53,638 bases of DNA from Pseudomonadota bacterium (GTDB taxonomy: Bacteria > Pseudomonadota > Alphaproteobacteria > Acetobacterales > Acetobacteraceae), in contig JAJZFB010000052.1 of assembly GCA_021805545.1 (NCBI GenBank), positions 1 to 53,638 on the forward strand, read 5' to 3'. Positions within the stretch are counted from its first letter, which is position 1, and the number at the start of each line of letters is the position of its first letter. Position numbers and translations under genes: made by a program. Positions 16,042 to 25,386 of this stretch are shown in pieces. Under the pieces are notes generated by a model that saw only the letters and a list, made by a program, of their open reading frames with translations, did no database searches and was not told the origin of the DNA.

Positions 16042-16657
16042 ATATTGCCGTTGCACCTTGAGTTGTGGGCTTGGATTTGGGCTGTGCCAGGAGCTGAAGA
16101 AAAGCGCGCACGCGCGGGGTATTCCAATCCGCGCCGCCATCCAGCCGGGCCACCATCTTGCCGGCGGGGTTGAGAATGATGGTAACCGGCACACCATCCG
16201 TGTGGAGAAGGTCCAGGTTAATGCCATCCGGGTCCAGTAGAACTGGCAGGGTGGTGATGTGATGCTGCTCGTAAAAGGGCTCCACAGCCTGCGCGCCGTC
16301 TATATCGATGGAAATGGGTAGAACCAGCCCCCCGAAATGATGAATTTCCTTAGCTAAGGCGGCGAGTGTGGGAATTTCTTCCACACATGGGCCGCACCAC
16401 GTGGCCCATATGTTCACCACCAGCACATGCCCCGCATAGTCAGCCAGGCTGAGTTTTTTTCCTTTCGCGTCGGTAAGCCGCAGCGGCGGCGGCGGGACAG
16501 GCTCTATAATTGTAAACTCATCAGCCGCATCCGGCAGGCCGGAATCGTCCACCTGCGCCGCGGCACGATTGCCTGTAAGGGCACACGCCGCTAATCCAGT
16601 CGCGGCGGCGATGATTGATCGCCTGGAATGCAAGGAATGCTTGGACGTGACGGACAA
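16040..16657 (-). CDS. TlpA-like thiol:disulfide oxidoreductase, exported
   Basis: 205 residues if the TTG at 16657 (GGAG eight bases upstream) is the start; no ATG fits. The N-terminus [14 protein letters not shown] has a twin-Arg-like n-region, a hydrophobic core and a lipobox LAAC (C25), so it is either a lipoprotein or a secreted protein. The thioredoxin fold has WCGPC (C88, C91), preceded by VVNIWAT and followed by the cis-Pro loop GVPVTIIL. Such proteins keep periplasmic thiols reduced, for example for cytochrome c maturation. Its 5' end overlaps the divergent argH start. Confidence 0.8.
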   Translation of the reverse strand: MSVTSKHSLHSRRSIIAAATGLAACALTGNRAAAQVDDSGLPDAADEFTIIEPVPPPPLRLTDAKGKKLSLADYAGHVLVVNIWATWCGPCVEEIPTLAALAKEIHHFGGLVLPISIDIDGAQAVEPFYEQHHITTLPVLLDPDGINLDLLHTDGVPVTIILNPAGKMVARLDGGADWNTPRVRAFLQLLAQPKSKPTTQGATAI

Positions 16658-18053
16658 GGATAATTCTCCTCTGAAAGGCCAGCTGCAATGGGGCGGGCGG
16701 TTTGGCGCCGGGCCCGGTGCGGTGATGCAGGCCATTAATGTCTCGATCAGCTTCGACCGCAAGCTCTGGGCCGAGGACATCGCCGGCAGCCAGGCCCATG
16801 CCGCCATGCTGGCCAAGCAGGGCATCATCTCACCCGAGGATCAGGCCGCCATCGCCCGCGGGCTAGAGGAGATCGCGATCGAGATCGAGGATGGGCGATT
16901 TGGCTTCTCCGATGCACTGGAGGATATCCACACCAATATCGAGGCCCGGCTGACCGAAAGGATTGGCGAGGCGGCAAGACGTTTGCACACGGCGAGGAGC
17001 CGCAACGACCAGGTGGCGACCGATTTCCGCCTGTATGTGCGCGGCGAGATCGATGGCATTCTGGCGCAGGTAAAGGATTTGATGCGTGCCCTGGCTGAGC
17101 GCGCGGCGGAACATGCGGGCACAGTCATGCCGGGATTCACCCATTTGCAAACAGCCCAGCCGGTTACCTTTGGTCACCATTTGCTGGCCTATGTGGAGAT
17201 GTTGAACCGGGATTCGGGGCGGCTGGAAGATGCGCGCAAGCGGCTGAATGAATGCCCGCTTGGTGCGGCGGCGCTGGCCGGCACCTCCTTCCCCATTGAC
17301 CGCTTTGCCACCGCCGCGGCACTGGGCTTTGACCGGCCGACGGCGAATTCTCTGGATTCCGTGTCCGACCGCGACTTCGCGCTGGAATTCCTTGCCGCGA
17401 TTTCCATCATGGCGATGCATCTCTCACGCTTTGCGGAGGAGATCATCATCTGGTGTTCCTCACCTTACCGGCTGATTACGCTTTCCGATGCCTTTACCAC
17501 TGGCTCCTCGATCATGCCCCAAAAGCGCAACCCTGACGCAGCGGAGCTGACCAAGGCCAAGACGGGCCGGATTTTTGGCGCGTTGATGGGGCTTTTGACC
17601 GTGATGAAGGGGCTGCCCCTGGCCTATGCCAAGGATATGCAGGAAGATAAGGAGCCGGTGTTCGACGCCGTGGCCGCCATAACCCTATGCCTGCCCGCCA
17701 CGGCGGGCATGGTACGTGACATGAAGGCCAACACGGAACGCATGGCGGCCCTGGCCAGCAGCGGTTTTGCCACGGCCACCGACCTGGCCGATTGGCTGGT
17801 CCGGGTGTTGAAAATGCCATTCCGCGACGCTCACCATGTAACTGGCCGCGTGGTGCGGCTGGCCGAGGAGCGAGGCGTGGATATGTCCAGCCTCTCCCTG
17901 GCGGACATGCAGAGCATAGAACCGCGCATCACGGCGGAAATATTCGCCGTGCTCACGGTAGAGGCATCGGTAACATCACGGACTTCTTATGGCGGCACCG
18001 CGCCCGCAAATGTGGCAAAAGCAGCATCTGGCTGGCTGGAGACTCTGCAATGA
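16647..18053 (+). CDS. argH: Argininosuccinate lyase
   Basis: 468 residues from the GTG at 16647, giving the usual length; the frame open from 16569 extends into the tlpA-like gene. Cleaves argininosuccinate to arginine and fumarate, the last step of arginine synthesis. Conserved features: WGGRF near the start, [26 protein letters not shown], and the catalytic-loop signature [13 protein letters not shown]. The stop TGA overlaps the ATG of lptM, and lysA follows, a common alphaproteobacterial order. Confidence 0.95.
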   Translation: MTDKDNSPLKGQLQWGGRFGAGPGAVMQAINVSISFDRKLWAEDIAGSQAHAAMLAKQGIISPEDQAAIARGLEEIAIEIEDGRFGFSDALEDIHTNIEARLTERIGEAARRLHTARSRNDQVATDFRLYVRGEIDGILAQVKDLMRALAERAAEHAGTVMPGFTHLQTAQPVTFGHHLLAYVEMLNRDSGRLEDARKRLNECPLGAAALAGTSFPIDRFATAAALGFDRPTANSLDSVSDRDFALEFLAAISIMAMHLSRFAEEIIIWCSSPYRLITLSDAFTTGSSIMPQKRNPDAAELTKAKTGRIFGALMGLLTVMKGLPLAYAKDMQEDKEPVFDAVAAITLCLPATAGMVRDMKANTERMAALASSGFATATDLADWLVRVLKMPFRDAHHVTGRVVRLAEERGVDMSSLSLADMQSIEPRITAEIFAVLTVEASVTSRTSYGGTAPANVAKAASGWLETLQ

Positions 18054-18172
18054 GACTGTTCATGGCAATGCTGTGTGTGCTGGCACTAGCAGGGTGCGGG
18101 CGCCGTGGCGCGCCCACGCCACCTGGCCCTGCGGCGGATATTACCTACCCTCACCCCTACCCGGCGCAATAA
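18050..18172 (+). CDS. lptM: Small lipoprotein LptM (YifL-like)
   Basis: 40 residues. A signal peptide with lipobox LAGC (C16) is followed by [12 protein letters not shown] and an aromatic-Pro tail (YPHPYPAQ). LptM lipoproteins of this size and position (between argH and lysA) are widespread; in E. coli the homologue helps the LptDE lipopolysaccharide translocon mature. The ATG overlaps the argH stop (ATGA), and lysA starts 1 bp after the stop codon, so the three genes are one operon. Too small for routine gene finders. Confidence 0.8.
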   Translation: MRLFMAMLCVLALAGCGRRGAPTPPGPAADITYPHPYPAQ

Positions 18173-18173
18173 C

Positions 18174-19484
18174 ATGGCTGACATTTTTACGGGCCCCGAG
18201 CCCAGGCTGGGCGACCTGCTGGTGGCGCGCCCCGCCCTCTCGATGCATGCACGGGATGGGCTATGCTTCGAGGGCGTACCGCTGAACGCGATTGCGGACC
18301 AGTACGGCACGCCAGTATGGGTTTACGGTGCGGGCAGCATGCGGGCGCGTTTTGCCGCGCTACGGGATGCTTTCCGGCAACAGGATCTGCCCGTGCATAT
18401 CCATTACGCCGTGAAGGCCAACGACCATCTGGCCATACTCGATATTTTCCGCCAAGCCGGTGCCGGAGCGGATGTGGTGAGCCTGGGCGAATTTTTGCGC
18501 GCGCAGCGGGCCAAAATTGCGGCGCAGGATATAGTTTATTCCGGCGTGGGCAAGGCCTCGGCAGAGATTGAAGCCGCGCTAAGCCAAGGGGTTGGCCAGT
18601 TTAACGTAGAAAGCGCGGAAGAGCTGGAGATGATCTCTGCCTTGGCGACGCGCCTGGGCAGCACGGCAAGCATTGTGCTGCGGATGAACCCGGACGTGAA
18701 TGCCGGGACCCATGCCAAAATAACCACCGGATTGGCGGAGAATAAATTCGGCATCCCGGCGGCGGATGTCCCTGCCCTTTATGCCCGTGCCAGCACCTTG
18801 CCCGGTATCGTCATTCATGGGCTGGCGTTGCATATCGGCAGCCAGATTCTGTCGCCCGCTCCTTATGCCGCCGCTTATTCCAAGGCCGCGGAAATGGTTC
18901 GGGCCCTGCGGGCACAGGGGCTGGAGGTGATGGTTCTGGACCTTGGCGGCGGCATCGGCATTGGCTACCACGATGAACCAGGCATGAACCTAGCCGCCTT
19001 CGCCGCCATGGTGAAGCAGACCGTAGGCGGGCTTGGGGTAAAGCTGCTGCTGGAACCAGGACGCTATCTGGTGGGACCTGCCGGGCTGCTACTCGCCTCG
19101 GTGGTACTGCAAAAGCAGGCGGGCAAGCGCTTCGTGGTGCTGGACGCGGCGATGAATGAACTGATGCGCCCGGCTTTATATGAATCATGGCATGGTATTT
19201 TGCCGGTGGACCCAGCGCTATTCTACGAACCGGTAAGCCCTGGCGATGTCGTGGGACCAGTATGTGAGAGCGCGGATTGTTTCGCCAAGGACCGCGAATT
19301 GCCCAGCCTTCCCCCCGGCACCCGGGTAGCGATTCTCGATGCTGGCGCTTACGGCGCCGTGATGAGCAGCACATATAATGCGCGCCCCCGCGCAGCCTCT
19401 GTTCTGATTGATAATGGGCAGGTGATGCTGATTACGCCCCGGCAAAAGCCTGAGGATTTATGGATGGACGAAATTCTGCCCTAA
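18174..19484 (+). CDS. lysA: Diaminopimelate decarboxylase
   Basis: 436 residues from the ATG at 18174; an earlier GTG lies inside lptM. PLP enzyme making L-lysine from meso-diaminopimelate. The fold-III barrel starts with HIHYAVKAND, where K81 should bind PLP, then HIGSQI and the GGGIGIGY loop. The C-terminal part has EPGRYLVGPAG and VGPVCESADCF (active-site Cys-Glu). The stop codon overlaps the stop of the convergent copD. Confidence 0.95.
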   Translation: MADIFTGPEPRLGDLLVARPALSMHARDGLCFEGVPLNAIADQYGTPVWVYGAGSMRARFAALRDAFRQQDLPVHIHYAVKANDHLAILDIFRQAGAGADVVSLGEFLRAQRAKIAAQDIVYSGVGKASAEIEAALSQGVGQFNVESAEELEMISALATRLGSTASIVLRMNPDVNAGTHAKITTGLAENKFGIPAADVPALYARASTLPGIVIHGLALHIGSQILSPAPYAAAYSKAAEMVRALRAQGLEVMVLDLGGGIGIGYHDEPGMNLAAFAAMVKQTVGGLGVKLLLEPGRYLVGPAGLLLASVVLQKQAGKRFVVLDAAMNELMRPALYESWHGILPVDPALFYEPVSPGDVVGPVCESADCFAKDRELPSLPPGTRVAILDAGAYGAVMSSTYNARPRAASVLIDNGQVMLITPRQKPEDLWMDEILP

Positions 19485-20338
19485 CCATGCGCCATAGCGG
19501 GCGGGCCAAATTGTAATAACAGCCCCGCCGCGATAAGAACGAAAAGCCCCAGCAATATCTCGGCGCCAATGGCGTGCCGTAAGGCGCCCCGGCTGGCCGG
19601 CAATACCGGGGCAAGGCTAAGCCGGTTATAAGCCGCAATGGCGATGAGCGCCACAAACAGCATGGTTTTCACCAAGACGAGTGCGCCATAGCCCGAGTCG
19701 AACAATGCCGACGGACAGGCGATGAGGATGACATATTGCACCAGCGCCGTCATGAGCAGCACGGCAACACAGCTCATGCCAAAAGGCGAATAGCGGCGCA
19801 CCAGCAGGCCTGGCTCCGGCAATTTTGCCACGGCCAGAAACAAAGCAGGCAGAGTGCCCAGCCATAAGGCTGCAGCGGCAAGATGCAGGATAGAGGTTAC
19901 CAGCAGTACGCCCCCTACACGGCCAGGCATGGCTCCGCCATGCCCGAGCCATGCCTCAGCCGCCACCCCAAAAAACGCCAAAAGCGCTGCACAGCGCGGC
20001 TTGTTGGCCTGAAACAGTAAGGTAGCCAGCACAAGTGCGGCCATGCGCCCCGGCAGTAAGACACCAAAGCGGGTATATTGCACCACGGCGGGAATAGCTG
20101 AGATGGTTTCGGTAAAATTTTGTGCCGATGCAAAATAAGCAGCTTGCAGGACGAACCAGGCACAACCAGCCAGCAACGCAATCCCGCACCCGGCCCAGGC
20201 CAAAGGTTTCATCCCCCGCAATGCGCCGCCGCGCAGGAAAGCCGCCTGCAGAAACATGGTTCCAAAGGCTGTGAAATAGCCAGCAAGATGGAGGCCACGG
20301 CTTACCCCCCGCAGTGCTAATTGGATTGTTCCATCCAT
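19481..20338 (-). CDS. copD: CopD family membrane protein
   Basis: 285 residues with about eight hydrophobic helices. The arrangement of GLHLAGYFTAFGTMF, the HGGAMPG loop, ILHLAAAALWLGTLPALF and FSPFGMSC-like RYSPFGMSCVAVLL matches the copper-resistance D domain (CopD), thought to move copper across the inner membrane. No copC gene is next to it, which is often fused or adjacent in other bacteria. The 3' end overlaps lysA by 4 bp in convergent orientation. Confidence 0.78.
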   Translation of the reverse strand: MDGTIQLALRGVSRGLHLAGYFTAFGTMFLQAAFLRGGALRGMKPLAWAGCGIALLAGCAWFVLQAAYFASAQNFTETISAIPAVVQYTRFGVLLPGRMAALVLATLLFQANKPRCAALLAFFGVAAEAWLGHGGAMPGRVGGVLLVTSILHLAAAALWLGTLPALFLAVAKLPEPGLLVRRYSPFGMSCVAVLLMTALVQYVILIACPSALFDSGYGALVLVKTMLFVALIAIAAYNRLSLAPVLPASRGALRHAIGAEILLGLFVLIAAGLLLQFGPPAMAHG

Positions 20339-20413
20339 CCCGGTGCAATCTCCCTACCCGCCCGGGCCAGTATGACCGCAAACGTTACCAAACGGGAGGG
20401 ATTACAGTGTGTT

Positions 20414-20965
20414 TTAGAATAGGTCGAGGAAGCGGCCGAACAAGCCTTTGTTCTGATCCGTCTGCTGAGGCGTGGTGCCGTTGGTTACGGGCTGGCCGAG
20501 AGCCTCGTTCTCCTGCAGGCGCTGCTGCTCGGCCGGGGCGTTGACCACCGGCGCCGGAGCCGGGCCACTGCCCATGAGGCCAGAGACAAACCCTGGCGGC
20601 TTGCTGGCGATCAATGCATCCTGGTTTACTTGGGCGCGGATGGTGGCGGGCGGGGTGGGGCCAGCCTCCTGCAGCAAGGCCTGCCCGCCAGGCGTTATTG
20701 CCGCGCTGGAGGAGGAAGCGCCACCCTGGAAGACCGCGGCTCCCTGCTGGGCGGCGTCAACCGTTTGCGGGCGTGGCTCGCCAGGGTTGGGCGGTGGCAA
20801 TTGGCCAAGCTCGGGGGGCAAAGACAGAGGCGGCTGCACGCCAACCTGGAAGGCATCGGGCGGATTAGGCGCGAGACCAAATTCTTTCTTGGTGGCATCG
20901 CTGCACCCAGCCAGGGCCAGGGCAAGGACGAGCGTGGAAGCGGCGGCGGCGCGGTGCATGTTCAT
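20414..20965 (-). CDS. DUF3035 family lipoprotein
   Basis: 183 residues. Signal peptide ending in the lipobox LAGC (C21), then GLAPNPPDAFQV, the conserved start of DUF3035 proteins, and a low-complexity Pro/Gln/Ala body. The end GLFGRFLDLF is amphipathic. The family is alphaproteobacterial and nearly always follows lspA, as here (9 bp gap). Function unknown; outer-membrane lipoprotein location is inferred from the lipobox. Confidence 0.82.
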   Translation of the reverse strand: MNMHRAAAASTLVLALALAGCSDATKKEFGLAPNPPDAFQVGVQPPLSLPPELGQLPPPNPGEPRPQTVDAAQQGAAVFQGGASSSSAAITPGGQALLQEAGPTPPATIRAQVNQDALIASKPPGFVSGLMGSGPAPAPVVNAPAEQQRLQENEALGQPVTNGTTPQQTDQNKGLFGRFLDLF

Positions 20966-20974
20966 GAGGCCTTC

Positions 20975-21463
20975 CTATCCTTCCCCCTCATTTGCCGCAA
21001 CGGGGGGCTTGCTGAACAGGCTGTCCAGCATAAGCGCGATAACGCCGCAGACAATGGCGGAATCTCCCACATTGAACACCCAAGGGTAGGCAATAGAGCC
21101 GATATGCACATGGATGAAGTCCACCACGGCACCGTAGCGCAGCCGGTCCAGCACGTTACCTATGGCACCACCGGCTATGGCGCCCACGGCGAGGGTAACC
21201 AGCCAGCTCTTGGTGCGCCACAACCAGACGAACAGACCCAGCACGACAATGGAAGCGCCCGCAGCGAGAATCACCTTGCTCGCCGTGCCTGCCAGCATGC
21301 CGAAGGTAATGCCGTGGTTCCGGACCAGCACGAAATCGAGCACCGGCAGCACCACCAGCACATGGCCATCCCACAGATGCAACTGGTGCAGAACCAGGTA
21401 TTTGCTGCCCTGATCGGCGGCCAGGATGAGAAGGGCGACGGCGAAGCCGATAAAGCGGCGCAT
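20975..21463 (-). CDS. lspA: Lipoprotein signal peptidase II
   Basis: 162 residues from the ATG at 21463, which shares a base with the ileS stop (TGATG). Integral inner-membrane aspartyl protease that cleaves prolipoproteins before the lipid-modified Cys. Four hydrophobic helices; the catalytic aspartates are those in RYGAVVDFI and FNVGDSAIV. Motifs ADQGSKYLV and NHGITFGML are also conserved. A longer frame start at 21553 lies inside ileS. Confidence 0.94.
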   Translation of the reverse strand: MRRFIGFAVALLILAADQGSKYLVLHQLHLWDGHVLVVLPVLDFVLVRNHGITFGMLAGTASKVILAAGASIVVLGLFVWLWRTKSWLVTLAVGAIAGGAIGNVLDRLRYGAVVDFIHVHIGSIAYPWVFNVGDSAIVCGVIALMLDSLFSKPPVAANEGEG

Positions 21464-24255
21464 CAGCTCACTGCCTCGCAGCAGCGTATGCAGAGCGTGG
21501 GGTGGGCGGCGCTCTGCCCCACTTCGGGCAATACGCGCCAGCAGCGCTCGCACTTCTGGCCGGAGGCTTTGAAAACCTTAAACGTGCCATCTTCGATAGA
21601 GGCATCAAATTCTAAGCGAGAGACGATCGCGATCTCTGCCCACTCTTCGGATGTCAGCAATTCCTCCTTGCTATCCAAGCCCCGATTAACGACAGGGTGG
21701 ACCGCAATCTCAACTTCAAGTGAGGAGCCAATAGTACGCTCTCGCCTGAGGTTCTCTATCGACTGAGTAAAATTGCTGCGCTGTTGCCGAATCTGCCACC
21801 ATCGCTCGGCGAGTTCATCAGACCTCCAAGACTCAGGCACTTCAGGAAACAGTTGCAAGTGAACCGAACTATCCTCACCGCATCGCGCGACCCACGCCTC
21901 CTCGGCAGTGAACGGCAGCGCAGGCGCCAACCACATAGCGAGGCACTTAAACAGCGTATCGAGAAAGCTCCTGCATGCCTGCCGCTTCTTTGAAGACGGC
22001 GCATCGCAGTAAAGGGTGTCCTTACGAATATCAAAATAAAAAGCCGACAAATCTGTCGTGCAAAAGTGATGAATGGCCGGGTAAACCCCCGTCCAGTCGT
22101 GAGTTTTTACCGCCGACTGGAGCCGCTGATTCACTAACCACAACTGATGTAGCAGGTACTTTTCTAGTCCAGGAAACAGTTCTTCAGACACCCGTTCCGC
22201 TTCCGTAAACCCATCCAGCGAGCCGAGAATCCAGCGCAGCGTGTTGCGCAGGCGGCGGTAAAGCTCAGCCTGCTGCTTCAGGATTTCCGGGCCGATGCGC
22301 AAATCCTCCGACGCATCTGAATTCATCACCCAGAGGCGCAGAATATCCGCGCCGTATTTGTCGTTCACTTCCTGCGGGGCGGTGACATTGCCCAGCGATT
22401 TCGACATTTTACGGCCCTGCTCATCCAGCACGAAGCCATCCGTGACGATGCTCTTGAACGGCGCCGCGCCGCGCGTGCCGACGGCTTCCAGCAGCGAGGC
22501 CTGGAACCAGCCGCGATGCTGATCCGAACCTTCCAGATACAAATCGGCCGGCGTGGGGAGGCCGCGCGCCTCAAGCACAAAAGCATGGGTGGAACCGGAT
22601 TCGAACCAGACATCGACAACGTCGAAAATCTGCTCGTAATCATCCGGGTTGCGGTCTGGGCCAAGGAAATCGGAAGCCGGGCGGATATACCAGGCATCAG
22701 CACCTTCCTTGGTGAATATCTCCACCACGCGGTTGACCACGTCCACGTCGCGCAGCGGCTCGTGCGTGCGTTTATCGACAAAAATGGCGATGGGCACACC
22801 CCAGGCGCGCTGGCGGGAGATGCACCAATCTGGGCGGGATTCGACCATCGAGCGGATGCGGTTGCGGCCAATTGCCGGCACGAAATGCGTGGCTTCGATG
22901 GCGGCGAGCGATTTGGCGCGGATTTCTGTCTCGCCATCCATACGGATGAACCATTGCGCCGTGGCGCGGTAAATGAGCGGGGCCTTTGAGCGCCAGCTAT
23001 GCGGGTAGGAGTGCATGAACTCATTCCGCTGCAATAGGGCACCTGCCTGCTGCAAGCATTTGCAGACAGGGTCGGCAGCCTTGTAAACATGCAACCCGCC
23101 GAATAGCGGCACGGAGGGATAGTATGTGCCGTCATCCGCCACGGTATCCGGCACGGGGATGCCATGCGCCTTGCACAGCACGAAATCATCTTCGCCATGG
23201 CCTGGCGCCATGTGGACAATGCCCGTACCCGCCTCCATGGTGACAAATTCACCCAGCATGACCGGCACGCTGAAATCATAGCCCCCATCCACCGGCGCCA
23301 ACGGGTGGTAGAAGCGTTTACCCTCCAGCGCGCGGCCCTTGAATGTGGAAAGCACGGTATGCGCGGTAATGCCGGTTTTGGAGCAGACATCCCCCAGCAA
23401 TTCCTGCGAAACAATCAGCCTTTCGCCCGGAACGGCCAGGCTCTCAGCCCCTACCGCATCCACGCTGAAGAGCACGTAATCCAGCTCATGCCCGGCGGCG
23501 AGGCCGCGATTGCCAGGGATGGTCCAGGGCGTTGTGGTCCATATGACGATGGAGGCTCCCGCGAAATCGCCGGTTTCCGCCGCCGTGGCGGCGAAACGGA
23601 CATAGATCGCGGTATCTTTCTTCTCGTAATACTCCACCTCGGCCTCGGCCAAGGCGGTTTTCTCCACCGGGCTCCACATAACCGGGCGCAGGCCACGGTA
23701 GAGCGCGCCATTGAGCAGGAACTTGCCCACCTCGCCGGCGATGGCGGCCTCGGAGGCGAAATCCATGGTGGCGTAGCGGTTGGCCCAGTCGCCCGCCACG
23801 CCCAGGCGCTTAAATTCCTCGGCCTGAACATTCAGCCAGTGCTGCGCGTAATCGCGGCATTCCTTGCGGAATTCCAGCACCGGCACCTGGTCCTTATCCT
23901 TCTTCCTGGCGCGGTACTGCTCCTCGATCTTCCATTCGATGGGCAAGCCATGGCAATCCCAGCCGGGGATGTAATCGGCATCCTTACCCGCCATCTGCTG
24001 GGCGCGGTTGATGACGTCCTTATGAATCTTGTTGAGCGCGTGGCCAATATGCAGGTTGCCGTTGGCATAAGGCGGACCATCGTGCAGGACGAATTTCTCA
24101 CGCCCCTGCCCCGCCGCGCGCAGCCGGGCCCATAGGCGCATATCTTCCCAGCGCTTGAGCATCTCTGGCTCGCGCAGGGGCAGTTCTCCACGCATGGGAA
24201 ATTCTGTGCGTGGCAGAAAGACTGTGGATTTATAGTCGGTTACTTTATCGGTCAT
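21463..24255 (-). CDS. ileS: Isoleucyl-tRNA synthetase
   Basis: 930 residues from the ATG at 24255; the open frame reaches 24447 but overlaps ribF. Charges tRNA-Ile and edits valine. HIGH motif as NGNLHIGHALNK, KMSKS motif as GRKMSKSLGN, editing domain with TTTPWTIPGNRGLA, and C-terminal zinc knuckle CERCW...CIRCC. It lies between ribF (101 bp upstream) and lspA, the standard alphaproteobacterial order. Confidence 0.96.
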   Translation of the reverse strand: MTDKVTDYKSTVFLPRTEFPMRGELPLREPEMLKRWEDMRLWARLRAAGQGREKFVLHDGPPYANGNLHIGHALNKIHKDVINRAQQMAGKDADYIPGWDCHGLPIEWKIEEQYRARKKDKDQVPVLEFRKECRDYAQHWLNVQAEEFKRLGVAGDWANRYATMDFASEAAIAGEVGKFLLNGALYRGLRPVMWSPVEKTALAEAEVEYYEKKDTAIYVRFAATAAETGDFAGASIVIWTTTPWTIPGNRGLAAGHELDYVLFSVDAVGAESLAVPGERLIVSQELLGDVCSKTGITAHTVLSTFKGRALEGKRFYHPLAPVDGGYDFSVPVMLGEFVTMEAGTGIVHMAPGHGEDDFVLCKAHGIPVPDTVADDGTYYPSVPLFGGLHVYKAADPVCKCLQQAGALLQRNEFMHSYPHSWRSKAPLIYRATAQWFIRMDGETEIRAKSLAAIEATHFVPAIGRNRIRSMVESRPDWCISRQRAWGVPIAIFVDKRTHEPLRDVDVVNRVVEIFTKEGADAWYIRPASDFLGPDRNPDDYEQIFDVVDVWFESGSTHAFVLEARGLPTPADLYLEGSDQHRGWFQASLLEAVGTRGAAPFKSIVTDGFVLDEQGRKMSKSLGNVTAPQEVNDKYGADILRLWVMNSDASEDLRIGPEILKQQAELYRRLRNTLRWILGSLDGFTEAERVSEELFPGLEKYLLHQLWLVNQRLQSAVKTHDWTGVYPAIHHFCTTDLSAFYFDIRKDTLYCDAPSSKKRQACRSFLDTLFKCLAMWLAPALPFTAEEAWVARCGEDSSVHLQLFPEVPESWRSDELAERWWQIRQQRSNFTQSIENLRRERTIGSSLEVEIAVHPVVNRGLDSKEELLTSEEWAEIAIVSRLEFDASIEDGTFKVFKASGQKCERCWRVLPEVGQSAAHPTLCIRCCEAVS

Positions 24256-24355
24256 CGGCGTAAACCCGGCAGAAATTGAAAGTTGAACGCGCGCGGCGGC
24301 GCAGGAGCCCGTTAAGCCTGGGACGGCCGAATAATTCGCGCGGGAAACATGCCGG

Positions 24356-25303
24356 TCATGGCGCAGAGTATGGGGGTGGAGGTGGCGTAGCGTCAAGCAG
24401 CGCCCGGGCCTGGGCGGCATCCTCGGCAATTTGTGCCTTGAGCGCATCCAGGCCTTCGAATTTACGCTCCTCGCGGATGAAGCGATGCAGGGCGATGGAG
24501 AGTTCCTGGCCGTAAAGATCGGCGGATAAATCGAAGAAATGCACCTCCAGCCGGGATTCTGTCCCGCCCACAGTGGGGCGCTGGCCGATATTGGCCACCC
24601 CTTTCACCACAGTGCCGTTTATAGTGCTGGTGACCGCATAAACACCTCGGGCAGGCTCCAGATGCTGGCCCAGGGGGATATTGGCGGTGGGAAAGCCAAT
24701 CGTCCGGCCTCGCGCATCACCGTGCATAACCTTGCCGCGAATTGTATGCGGCCGGCCGAGCAGGCGGGCAGCGCGTTCCGGGTAGCCATCCTGCAGTAAG
24801 CGGCGGATGCGGGTAGCGGAGATTGGGCCTTCGGCATCTGCCACCGCCGGCACGATACTCAGCCCCATGCCCAGCGCTCCGGCACGAGACGCCAGTAAAG
24901 ACACATCTCCGCCCCGCCGATGGCCGAAGGCGAAATCGGCGCCGCAGGCCAAGTGAACCGCGCTTAGCCCCTCGTGCAGAATTTCGGCAATGAAAGCCTC
25001 GGCCGACAGGTAGGACAGGCTGGCGTCAAACGGCAGTTGATAAAGTATATCCACCCCTAGGGCCTCCAGCGCCGCGGCGCGCTCGGCGGCCAGGGTCAGG
25101 CGAAAGGGTGGGTCCTGCGGGCGAAAAAAGGCCCGCGGGTGCGGCTCGAAAGTAAGCACGGCACGCGGCGCGTCCGGGCGCCCGGCATGGGCGGCACCTA
25201 GCACCGCGGCGTGCCCCAGATGCACGCCGTCGAAATTACCCAGCGCGACGCTGGCACCGCGCGCGGCGGGTGGGAGACCGCGCCAATCGTCAAATATCTT
25301 CAT
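24356..25303 (-). CDS. ribF: Bifunctional riboflavin kinase / FAD synthetase
   Basis: 315 residues from the ATG at 25303. The N-terminal nucleotidyltransferase part shows GNFDGVHLGH, and GPISATRIRRLL closes that domain. The C-terminal kinase part has GRTIGFPTANI and ANIGQRPTVGG with LEVHFFDL. It makes FMN and FAD from riboflavin. First gene of the ribF-ileS-lspA chain. No FMN riboswitch is seen upstream; only 83 bp separate it from the divergent DUF2125 gene. Confidence 0.94.
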   Translation of the reverse strand: MKIFDDWRGLPPAARGASVALGNFDGVHLGHAAVLGAAHAGRPDAPRAVLTFEPHPRAFFRPQDPPFRLTLAAERAAALEALGVDILYQLPFDASLSYLSAEAFIAEILHEGLSAVHLACGADFAFGHRRGGDVSLLASRAGALGMGLSIVPAVADAEGPISATRIRRLLQDGYPERAARLLGRPHTIRGKVMHGDARGRTIGFPTANIPLGQHLEPARGVYAVTSTINGTVVKGVANIGQRPTVGGTESRLEVHFFDLSADLYGQELSIALHRFIREERKFEGLDALKAQIAEDAAQARALLDATPPPPPYSAP

Positions 25304-25386
25304 GAGACCGCAAAAGCGCGCACACTTGGCCAATGGTCAAGGGTGGGGCAGAAAGGTAAGGAAATTCAATTTGCAAAGGACTTATA

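Noticed and set aside
23164-24135. 323-codon frame antisense to ileS
   Set aside because: The ileS reading has all catalytic motifs; this frame is its complement with no recognisable domain.
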